From a virus, in IMG/VR virus record IMGVR_UViG_3300030060_000611, positions 1 through 25,410 of that record: DNA of 25,410 nt, one strand, 5' to 3'. Shown here in pieces: positions 15,787 to 21,797 of the stretch (within the stretch, counting starts at the first letter, position 1; each line of letters starts with the position of its first letter). The position numbers and the translations under genes are program-made. The notes under the pieces are model-generated. The model was not told where the DNA came from and did not search any database. It worked only from the letters and a program-made list of their open reading frames with translations.

Positions 15787-15901
15787 TTACAGATACCTTT
15801 TGTGACTTGCGTTTTGGTTTTGGCTTAGAGGTGGAAACTGAAGCCGCCTTTTGAGCAGCTTCGTTCTGTTCCCTCATTCGCCTAAAAGCGAACATTCCCA
15901 T
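15755..15901 (-). CDS. Small basic head-region protein (48 aa), overlapping the connector gene
   Basis: The frame starts on the last base of the decoration gene's TAA (TAATG) and reads MGMFAFRRMREQNEAAQKAA, then a Lys/Pro-rich stretch (SKPKPKRKSQK), ending after NSSDSR. It extends 32 bases into the connector gene in another frame. Short proteins starting MGMFAFRR beside connector genes are familiar in phages, but the function is unknown to me. Coupling at the 5' end and filling an otherwise empty 114-base gap support it. It resembles the small basic cluster in composition. Confidence 0.65.
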   Translation of the reverse strand: MGMFAFRRMREQNEAAQKAASVSTSKPKPKRKSQKVSVNGNHNSSDSR

Positions 15902-16266
15902 TAACTTGAAGCACCCTTTAGAGCAACAAAGTTAATTACAATCGCTTCACTTAGTGAGCCAGCAGATACGTTAGCAACAGTCACTTTAAAAGATCCTGAT
16001 GCCATTGTATTGGCGTTCACTAAATATGAACCAGCTGTACCAGCAGAGCCATGACACGCAACGACAACATCAGTTGCTGCAATCTTGCTGTTTGTAACTG
16101 TAAAAGTTACCTCAGCTGCTGCCGCTAAAGCTGCGTTATTCATTGTGATTTGACCTGACTCTGTGTTTAGAGTTACACCTGTTGATTTGTTGGTGGCCTG
16201 AGTTACAGTGCCGCCTGTTGTTGGGCCAACTAAAGACCCAGCAGTTACATCAAATAAAGATGGCAT
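15901..16266 (-). CDS. Capsid decoration-like protein
   Basis: This 121-residue protein is rich in Ala, Thr, Val, Ser and Gly with almost no charge, as in beta-sandwich surface proteins. It has a repeating pattern of short strands (GTVTQATNKSTGVTLNTESG, then AEVTFTVTNSKI, and C-terminal SGSFKVTVANVSAGSLSEAI). A gene of this type next to the major capsid gene is commonly a head decoration or fibre protein. AGAGG lies eight bases before its ATG, partly in the capsid stop, which favours high coupled expression. An alternative is a minor structural protein not on the capsid; the sequence alone cannot exclude it. Confidence 0.7.
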   Translation of the reverse strand: MPSLFDVTAGSLVGPTTGGTVTQATNKSTGVTLNTESGQITMNNAALAAAAEVTFTVTNSKIAATDVVVACHGSAGTAGSYLVNANTMASGSFKVTVANVSAGSLSEAIVINFVALKGASS

Positions 16267-16278
16267 GATTAATTACCT

Positions 16279-17316
16279 CTAGTCGTTATTAGAAACAACA
16301 GTAGCGCGAACGATACCGATATTCTTTGTTTCATAGACTTTCGACCAAGAGCCTACAGTTTCAAGAACTGATCTGTTTGGGTTAACAGTTGTTACTGCAT
16401 ACTTCAACCCTACTGGGTGATAGATGTAATGCAGATCAACTGCCATAGCTTCTTCCAAAGCTAAAATATCACGATCAGTTTGAGTTCTAATCGGAGCTTG
16501 CTCACCAGTAACAACAGCACCATTTGTAAACATGAATACAGAGTATTCAGTAGATGATCCAGAGCCTGTTGTAGGAATATCGTCAGAAACGATAACTCTA
16601 AGACCCATGAATGTTGGAACTGTTGGGCTACCAAATGCGTTCTGGATAGAACCACCTGACGCTGTAGCACCACCACCATTAACATCACCAGCAAGAACAA
16701 AGTCAACTGCTCTTCTTTCAACAAGATCGTAATAACACTTAGAGTGCATTGCGATTGTTGTAAGCTTGCCGCCTTGATCGCCTAATAATGACTGAGCTTT
16801 TGCAACGTGTCTAGGACTCAATGCTGTAGGTGAATCACCTGACTCAGAATCAATAGTTAGATCAAACAATGCTGAACTACTTGAGTTTGCATTGATAGAA
16901 CCAAAAGCACCAGTTAAGCAAGAATATAAATCCTTCTGTTTCTGGTTGTTTACATATGCAGCCATTTTCTGAGCAATAGCAGCCATTGGATCTGTACTGC
17001 TACCAACTGCAAGACTAGCTAAATCTCTTGAACTGAAAGCACGACCTCTGTGTAGAACAGCAGCGATCTGATTATCAGCTTGGATTTTAGATGGAGTTAA
17101 TGATGTTGAATCAGATAGAACCTCAAAATCTCCAGTTAAGTTAGCTTTATAAAAAGGTATTTTTACAAAGTCGCCACCAGCGGTGGAAGATAGATTTAAC
17201 TCTGCCAAAGGTTGCACAACCCCACTTTGTAGAAAGCTATCTGTCTGAGTAGTAGCCTCAATTAAGTAGGGTGTAAACACCTCTGGAATAATTAAATCAC
17301 TGCGAACTGTCGCCAT
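16279..17316 (-). CDS. Major capsid protein (HK97-fold type)
   Basis: This is the main shell protein. The 345-residue product begins with an N-terminal arm and LIIPEVFTPYLIEATTQTDS (8-27), followed by GGDFVKIPFYKANLTGDFEV and LHRGRAFSSRDLASLAVGSS (88-107), a pattern common in non-cleaved or lightly processed coat proteins of siphoviruses. The ending has the VDLHYIYHPVGLKYAVTTVN stretch often seen near coat C termini. Position between scaffold and decoration-like genes fits. Its ATG lacks a clear Shine-Dalgarno (an AT-rich AATTAATTTC precedes it). The following gene's GAGG ribosome site overlaps the stop codon. Confidence 0.93.
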   Translation of the reverse strand: MATVRSDLIIPEVFTPYLIEATTQTDSFLQSGVVQPLAELNLSSTAGGDFVKIPFYKANLTGDFEVLSDSTSLTPSKIQADNQIAAVLHRGRAFSSRDLASLAVGSSTDPMAAIAQKMAAYVNNQKQKDLYSCLTGAFGSINANSSSSALFDLTIDSESGDSPTALSPRHVAKAQSLLGDQGGKLTTIAMHSKCYYDLVERRAVDFVLAGDVNGGGATASGGSIQNAFGSPTVPTFMGLRVIVSDDIPTTGSGSSTEYSVFMFTNGAVVTGEQAPIRTQTDRDILALEEAMAVDLHYIYHPVGLKYAVTTVNPNRSVLETVGSWSKVYETKNIGIVRATVVSNND

Positions 17317-17341
17317 GAAATTAATTAGATATGTTTACTTC

Positions 17342-17376
17342 GAGGCACAACCTCTGACATGGCACAACCACGTTGT
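17342..17376 (-). other. Two small hairpins with a repeated GGTTGTGCC before the capsid gene
   Basis: In the 67-base gap between scaffold and capsid genes, GGTTGTGCC occurs twice on the minus strand (17369-17361 and 17352-17344). One copy lies in a perfect hairpin GAGG-TTGTG-CCTC (17354-17342); the other overlaps a second hairpin ACAAC-GTG-GTTGT (17376-17364). Neither is followed by a T run, so neither looks like a terminator. They could stabilise the capsid mRNA, mark a processing site or bind a protein; no known family is recognised. Confidence 0.45.
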
Positions 17377-17383
17377 CTATATA

Positions 17384-18052
17384 CTAACCTGTAACTGCGT
17401 TTTTGAGCATATTATATTTATTAATATCTGTTCTATATAACCTAGCTTGCTCTGTAAGGTTGAATGAATCAGGTGCAAATGGGTTTTTATCAGTTGCAAC
17501 AAACTCAGTCTGTACCTTTGTTGTAGTAGCCCCACCGCCTTGAGGTCTTGGGTTTTTTTGCGCCCATTGTGGCATATTTGACATTGCCCATTCTTTGACG
17601 TTAGTTCTGTTGTATCCATCAACAACTACAACTGTGCCGTCTGCTTCCCTAGCAAGCTGTTCCTTACTTATACGGCTCAACGCATATTGTGGGTCGTGTA
17701 CAACATCAGCAAGTGCTGTTACTGCTGGAGCTTCAACTTCAAGTTCTCTTTGTCTTCTTTCTAGCTCCTGTATTCTTTGCTTTTGCTGTTCTTCTGCTTG
17801 TCTATATTGACTAGCTAATTTTTCTGTAGCCTCTTCATATTTGCCCTTTGCTTCAAGTTCTTCCTGTTCTTTTTTCTGCTTGAAAGCAATCAAAGCATTT
17901 ACATCTACATCTTGAGGTACAGCTTTTGCAGCTTCCTTAGCTTTCTTGTAATCATCTAATATTTCAGAATTAGATTTTCTTAGTCTTTCAACTTCTGCCT
18001 TCAATGCAGCCATTTCAGCTGAGTTATCAGGCTTGATTACTTCATCTGCCAT
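17384..18052 (-). CDS. Capsid scaffolding protein
   Basis: This protein probably guides coat assembly and is then removed. The 222-residue product is highly charged, with two predicted coiled-coil stretches (about 13-43 and 57-108), e.g. MAALKAEVERLRKSNSEILD and QAEEQQKQRIQELERRQREL. After a helical middle, a Gly/Thr-rich linker (171-178) leads to a C-terminal block NPFAPDSFNLTEQARLYRTD, typical of scaffold tails that contact the coat. It lies directly before the major capsid gene, the standard place for scaffolds. No protease motif is present, so a separate or host protease, or scaffold exit without cleavage, must apply. There is no clear Shine-Dalgarno before its ATG. Confidence 0.85.
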   Translation of the reverse strand: MADEVIKPDNSAEMAALKAEVERLRKSNSEILDDYKKAKEAAKAVPQDVDVNALIAFKQKKEQEELEAKGKYEEATEKLASQYRQAEEQQKQRIQELERRQRELEVEAPAVTALADVVHDPQYALSRISKEQLAREADGTVVVVDGYNRTNVKEWAMSNMPQWAQKNPRPQGGGATTTKVQTEFVATDKNPFAPDSFNLTEQARLYRTDINKYNMLKNAVTG

Positions 18053-18080
18053 AGATAAATTTTAACAATAATTAATAATT

Positions 18081-18109
18081 AGCATATCAATTACATTTTA
18101 TTTTGTCAC
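18081..18109 (-). promoter_or_regulatory. Candidate sigma-70-type promoter for scaffold and capsid genes
   Basis: In the 72-base gap between the basic cluster and the scaffold gene, the minus strand has GTGACA (18109-18104, one mismatch to TTGACA), a 17-base spacer, and TATGCT (18086-18081) preceded by TGA, giving an extended -10 (TGnTATGCT). A start site about seven bases downstream would leave a leader of roughly 22 bases. A dedicated promoter here would allow extra expression of scaffold and coat. This is read by eye, and random matches are common in A/T-rich DNA. Confidence 0.45.
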
Positions 18110-18124
18110 TGAGGAATACCAGTA

Positions 18125-18388
18125 TTAGTTACAGTTCCATTTTTTAAGTGCCAAACCTTTTCTTGTAAGTTTTCCTCCTTTACTCGTTGGCCCCTTAACA
18201 CCCGACATTCTTACACAAAAAGATTTTTTTCTTGCTTTTTCAGATTTTGTAAGATTTTTTGTTTTTGTAACTGGTGCTTTAAGATTGCTTCCAGTTTCTC
18301 TATTAATTTTATCCCTTCCTTTTTTTGTAAGACCTCCTGTCTTACTTTTATGCTCTTTGCGAAGTTTTACTGGTTTTTTCTTTTTCAT
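18125..18388 (-). CDS. Small basic protein, SFCVRMSGVKGP type (87 aa; DUF6321-like)
   Basis: This 87-residue basic protein contains the blocks TGGLTKKGRDKINRETGSNL (about 17-36), KSFCVRMSGVKGP (about 55-67) and a C-terminal LALKKWNC. I recall this combination as the family DUF6321, found in phages and large viruses; the number is from memory. Cys residues in SFC and KWNC may be a pair. It is the last member of the basic cluster, coupled to the preceding gene by ATGA, and is followed by a 72-base gap with a promoter-like site. Confidence 0.88.
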   Translation of the reverse strand: MKKKKPVKLRKEHKSKTGGLTKKGRDKINRETGSNLKAPVTKTKNLTKSEKARKKSFCVRMSGVKGPTSKGGKLTRKGLALKKWNCN

Positions 18389-18672
18389 TTCTTTTTACCC
18401 TTGGAAGTTTTTTTGCGTCTATGTTGATATTTGATCTTTACACTACTTTTCTTTTCTCTTTTAAATTTTGCCTTTTCTGCTGGTGTCATCTCTCCAACAG
18501 TTTTTGGTGTTTTGCTGCTTACCCTCTTTTTTGGTCTACAAGCTGGATACCCGTCCCTTTTTTCTCCTTTATTGCGACCACAAGGCTTACCAGTTTTTAC
18601 ATCAACCCATTCCTCCTTAAACCAGCGTGTAAGACCACCGCTTGCTTTTTTTGACTTACTTTTTTTTGCCAC
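18385..18672 (-). CDS. Small basic protein, GGLTRWFKEEWVDVKTGKPCGR type (95 aa)
   Basis: The protein carries the distinctive block GLTRWFKEEWVDVKTGKPCG at about residues 13-32, then a second Cys in YPACRPKKRVSSKTPKT and an EMTPAEKAKFKREKKSS helix. This arrangement is a recurring conserved family in phages and giant viruses, of unknown function as far as I know. Two conserved-looking Cys (in KPCGR and PACRP) could pair or bind metal. The first 17 bases overlap the end of the preceding gene, and its TGA/ATG overlap (ATGA) leads into the 87-residue gene. Confidence 0.88.
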   Translation of the reverse strand: MAKKSKSKKASGGLTRWFKEEWVDVKTGKPCGRNKGEKRDGYPACRPKKRVSSKTPKTVGEMTPAEKAKFKREKKSSVKIKYQHRRKKTSKGKKK

Positions 18673-18844
18673 CTTTTTTTGTTTTGGGTTTGTTTACAAC
18701 TGAATACTTGCCGCCACGTTTTTTATATTCTCGAACAAGCCAAGCATTAGCATAAGCCGAAGGGTAAACAGCAAATTTAGCTTTGGCCGCAGCTTTTACA
18801 CGCGCATAAAGGCTTGCGTTTGTTGGTTTGTTTACCTTTGCCAT
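18656..18844 (-). CDS. Small basic protein with YPSAYANAWLVREYKKRGG motif (62 aa)
   Basis: This 62-residue protein is strongly basic. Its core, at about residues 26-45, is AVYPSAYANAWLVREYKKRG, a motif I associate with small proteins of marine phages and large DNA viruses; I cannot give a confident family number. The N terminus (VNKPTNASLYARVKAAAKAK) is helical and the last ten residues are nearly all Lys and Gly. It starts on the previous stop (TAATG) and overlaps the next gene by 17 bases. The function is unknown; nucleic-acid binding is plausible from charge. Confidence 0.85.
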   Translation of the reverse strand: MAKVNKPTNASLYARVKAAAKAKFAVYPSAYANAWLVREYKKRGGKYSVVNKPKTKKGGKKK

Positions 18845-18927
18845 TACTTTTTAGCTTTTTTAGCTTTAGTAGTGGTTTTTGTTTTTTTGGTTTCTTTTTC
18901 ACCTTGTACTTTAAAAACGTAACCCAT
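18844..18927 (-). CDS. Tiny lysine/threonine-rich protein (27 aa)
   Basis: ATG overlaps the previous TAA (TAATG), and the gene's own TAA overlaps the next ATG in the same way. The product begins MGYVFKVQGEKETKK and ends in a Lys/Thr/Ala-rich tail resembling a histone tail. No domain is recognisable. Support comes from being an exact link in the coupled chain: both ends are stop/start overlaps with neighbouring small genes. Confidence 0.6.
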   Translation of the reverse strand: MGYVFKVQGEKETKKTKTTTKAKKAKK

Positions 18928-19013
18928 TATTTTTTACCACCTTTCTTAACTTTTTTCTTTTTTGGTGGTCTGCCGACCTTTGAACCATAAGTTCCTTTCC
19001 CCATTGGAGCCAT
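18927..19013 (-). CDS. Tiny basic protein with AT-hook-like core (28 aa)
   Basis: The frame encodes MAPMGKGTYGSKVGRPPKKK followed by a lysine/glycine tail (28 residues). VGRPPKKKK has the Gly-Arg-Pro core flanked by basic residues that defines minor-groove AT-hooks, which suits an A/T-rich genome. The start is ATG, 26 bases after the previous stop; a GTTACTTTT stretch precedes it and no strong Shine-Dalgarno is seen. Its TAA overlaps the next ATG (TAATG). DNA or RNA binding is inferred only from composition and this motif. Confidence 0.7.
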   Translation of the reverse strand: MAPMGKGTYGSKVGRPPKKKKVKKGGKK

Positions 19014-19039
19014 GATGTTTAAAAGTAACTGTTTTTATC

Positions 19040-19171
19040 TTACTTCCTTTTACGCTTTTTAGCAGTAGATAGAGCTATGGCCTGTGCTTGCTTTAATGTG
19101 CGGCCTTCTTTCATAAGGAGCCTTATATTGGCAGAGATAGCTTTCTGTGACTTTCCTTTTTTTAGTGGCAT
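19040..19171 (-). CDS. Tiny lysine-rich phage protein (43 aa, MPLKKG-type)
   Basis: This short frame starts on the last base of the preceding TAA (TAATG) and encodes 43 residues: MPLKKGKSQKAISANIRLL, then a second helix with the EGRTLKQAQAIALSTA pattern, then a basic tail KKRKRK. Small proteins with this layout (an MPLKKG start, an ISxNI helix, a KQAxAIAL helix) recur in phage genomes beside head genes; the role is unknown to me. The pattern of conserved-looking helices, tight coupling and the neighbouring run of similar small basic genes makes it a real gene despite its size. Confidence 0.8.
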   Translation of the reverse strand: MPLKKGKSQKAISANIRLLMKEGRTLKQAQAIALSTAKKRKRK

Positions 19172-19476
19172 TATGTTTGACCTGTTTTTTCTATATTATT
19201 GAGTTCTTTCTCTTCTTTTTCTAAAACTTCAACACCTTCAATAACATTAATATTTTCTGAACCATACCTGTGAGTCAAAGCTGTTGCTACATCTAAAGCT
19301 GTTGTTTGGTTGCCACTCATATAGTTATGTCCAGCCGCCCCATAACTGTAGTTCAAAGAGAACTCAGCATCTTCAATAAGTTCTTGATTACCTGTCCAGA
19401 TAACAGTATCAGGTGAACTCACCATTGTAGCAAAAGCTGTCTCTTCACCAAACTTAACTTCAATTTTTACTGCCAT
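19171..19476 (-). CDS. Hypothetical protein immediately after the MuF-peptidase gene (101 aa)
   Basis: I do not recognise this protein. It begins on the last base of the MuF gene's stop codon (TGATG), so it is probably translated by coupling. The first 60 residues look like a mixed alpha/beta fold (IEVKFGEETAFATMV, then DTVIWTGNQELIED and a Gly/Tyr-rich SYGAAGHNY). The C terminus (about 75-101) is acidic and helical (EVLEKEEKELNNIEK). No membrane segment or signal peptide is present. It could be a minor head protein; because it directly follows a possible cargo peptidase, a partner or inhibitor role is possible but not shown by the sequence. Confidence 0.75.
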   Translation of the reverse strand: MAVKIEVKFGEETAFATMVSSPDTVIWTGNQELIEDAEFSLNYSYGAAGHNYMSGNQTTALDVATALTHRYGSENINVIEGVEVLEKEEKELNNIEKTGQT

Positions 19477-21794
19477 CAGTATGTGTTCCTAGTCATTGAA
19501 AGGATCATATGGAAATGATCTGGGTCGATTGTATAAAGTCTAAACATCAACTCTGGATCTGCAAAGTGTTCAACACCCATACTTACAATTTCAGTTGCAG
19601 TATCTACACTTTTCATTAAATTTCGATCATATTTTGTATATGGTCTGCCAGCATAAGGTGAAATAAATTCATCAGGCAAAACACTTTCTGATAAAGTCCA
19701 TGCTTTCTTCACTTCTCTAGGTGATTTTGTTGGAATATTACTTGTAATTTTTGAAGTTCTAAATCCAACAGCCATGTCAAGGTTTTCTTTTCTAACCTTT
19801 TCAAGTGAATGTCCTATTTCATGGAATACTGTTTGTTTGGAACTTAAACTCATATATCTTAGCTCTGGATCTTCAAACGGAACTAATATTTCACCAAGAG
19901 CATCATTGTTTGCCCTACTTGTTCCTAACTTAACCTTTGAAATTTTGCCGTCCTTGACTGCATAGTTTGGATTTACAGTGACTCCACCACCATTAAACAT
20001 CTTTGTGAACTCTTCTACTTGCTCACGAACTTTGGCCTGTAATGCTTTTGTTTTGTTTTTAAATGGAAGCTTATCAAGTGTTTCTTTTATTTCTGCATTT
20101 GTCACATTTGTATCAAGTAGCTCTTTCCTAAGAATCGCCATTTCTTTTGATCCTTCCATTTCTATTTTTCTAAAAGCCTGTCTTGTTTCCAGCCATTTTG
20201 ATCGCCTTATTTTTCTTTCTTTGTAGTAAATATCAATGGCTTCACTTCTGGTCAGCCCAGCCTTTCTCAATCTGGTAGGTGTTCCATAATTCTTTTGCCA
20301 GCTATAAGTAAAATAATTTTCTGATGCTGATTCATACTCATCAAATGCTTTTTTATATTGTTTTGTTAATTGATTTGCTTTTTCAAATCTGCCCTTAGTC
20401 ATTGATTCACCCCTTCTGATCGCCTCTTTGTAATCTGTAGTAACTCCCCATGATCCCTCTACAACCTTTGTGTTGGCCATAGACTTAACTGCTGTCACTA
20501 TTGTTTCCACAGCTTTTACTTTAGGCTTGAGTGTACTGACTTTGCCATATAGCCTTTGCAAATCTTTAAGACTACGCTTTGTTCCGTCATTGCGGATCAT
20601 TTTTCTCAAAGCCTTTTGTCCAGATCCTTCTTTAGCAGATAATCTTTTGAAATAGTTTACTTTTGCTGAATCGCCAAGAGTTTTGATTTGAAGCTCTTTA
20701 TCTTGTTTTAATAGCCAGTCTCCGTATGCTGTTCCTTGCGGTACTCGGCCAGTTGATGATGGTCTAAATCTTCCAACAACATTCGGTGGCTTTTCAAGGT
20801 TAGGATATTTTTTTTGCAAACCATCAAAGTCCACAACAGGGACAGTAGTAGATCGACAGTTGAAGTGTTGCGGTGGTGTCGGGCCATTATTGTAGTCAAA
20901 CTTTTGTCCATCAAGTCGCTGACAAATAGCACTTGTTCGAGAATCCAAAGTTGCAACATATTCATATTTAGGGGCAACCTTTTTATTTGCGGCATATACA
21001 GCCTGTGATGCTTGATTTGTAACCTGATTAACAGATGTTCTAACAATAGTCTGAATCTGATTATTAGCCAGCTTTGTTAACTCACCACCAGCTTGAGCCA
21101 TTTGCCTAACACTAGCTTTCTGTAGATCGTCAAAATCAAGTCTGCCAACTAATCTCCTACTGATCTGCTGTAATGTCTCACCAGCAAAGACTCCTGACCT
21201 GACTGCCAAATCTAATCTTTCTGCTGAGGACTCTGCTATACCCCTAAATGCTTTCTGGACTGTTTGCCCATTTGGTAGCTTGATTGTTGCACCCTGCAAA
21301 GAAGTGAGGCTGAACTTACCAGATCCAAACTTTACAAAGTCATCTTCTGTAAACTTCTGACTTGTGAAAATATTGACCTTTGATGGATCAGTCATAATCA
21401 CTGAATCTGCATAATCCTTACTGATAGCAATACTATTGATAGGAACATCACCAGAAGCTGTAATGTTTTTCAGTTCATTAACAACAAAATCTCTCTGTAA
21501 CTCAACTACACCTTGCAACTCATCTTTCATATCAAGGGTTGATCTAGCCCACCATGTATTCAAGCTGTCACTTGATTGTTTAATTATGGCTCTAAGTCTT
21601 TTTCTGGTAACTGGTGCAATGATTCTTGTACCGCCTTTTGCTATCTCTGCAACCTGTCTTTGATCTATAGACCTAAGTTGTTTTGCTGCATTGAGGATTA
21701 TTTCGTTATAGGTGACAACATATTTCTCTGCAACAGCATAGGAATATCTATTTAGATCAATGATTTCTCTATAGAAAATCTCTGGTGTGGACAT
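19476..21794 (-). CDS. MuF/SPP1 gp7-like minor head protein with C-terminal metallopeptidase-like domain
   Basis: This is a minor head protein of the Mu gpF/SPP1 gp7 family, thought to sit at the portal inside the capsid. At 772 residues it is two to three times the usual length. The MuF core is at about 245-320, with its hallmarks TLDSRTSAICQRLDG (282-296) and PPQHFNCRS (307-315). Residues 380-600 are basic and mostly helical. The C-terminal domain (about 600-772) holds a zinc-peptidase signature, H658-E-I-G-H662 in a hydrophobic context, and a downstream TEIVSMG segment with E735 as a plausible third zinc ligand. Long MuF proteins with C-terminal enzymatic or toxin cargo are known in temperate phages. 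The peptidase could be injected cargo or could act in head maturation; which is inference. The stop overlaps the next start (TGATG). Confidence 0.9.
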   Translation of the reverse strand: MSTPEIFYREIIDLNRYSYAVAEKYVVTYNEIILNAAKQLRSIDQRQVAEIAKGGTRIIAPVTRKRLRAIIKQSSDSLNTWWARSTLDMKDELQGVVELQRDFVVNELKNITASGDVPINSIAISKDYADSVIMTDPSKVNIFTSQKFTEDDFVKFGSGKFSLTSLQGATIKLPNGQTVQKAFRGIAESSAERLDLAVRSGVFAGETLQQISRRLVGRLDFDDLQKASVRQMAQAGGELTKLANNQIQTIVRTSVNQVTNQASQAVYAANKKVAPKYEYVATLDSRTSAICQRLDGQKFDYNNGPTPPQHFNCRSTTVPVVDFDGLQKKYPNLEKPPNVVGRFRPSSTGRVPQGTAYGDWLLKQDKELQIKTLGDSAKVNYFKRLSAKEGSGQKALRKMIRNDGTKRSLKDLQRLYGKVSTLKPKVKAVETIVTAVKSMANTKVVEGSWGVTTDYKEAIRRGESMTKGRFEKANQLTKQYKKAFDEYESASENYFTYSWQKNYGTPTRLRKAGLTRSEAIDIYYKERKIRRSKWLETRQAFRKIEMEGSKEMAILRKELLDTNVTNAEIKETLDKLPFKNKTKALQAKVREQVEEFTKMFNGGGVTVNPNYAVKDGKISKVKLGTSRANNDALGEILVPFEDPELRYMSLSSKQTVFHEIGHSLEKVRKENLDMAVGFRTSKITSNIPTKSPREVKKAWTLSESVLPDEFISPYAGRPYTKYDRNLMKSVDTATEIVSMGVEHFADPELMFRLYTIDPDHFHMILSMTRNTY

Positions 21795-21797
21795 TTA

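Noticed and set aside
16461-16724. Minus-strand frame of 87 residues in another frame of the capsid gene
   Set aside because: Leu/Val-rich out-of-frame reading, fully contained in the major capsid gene.
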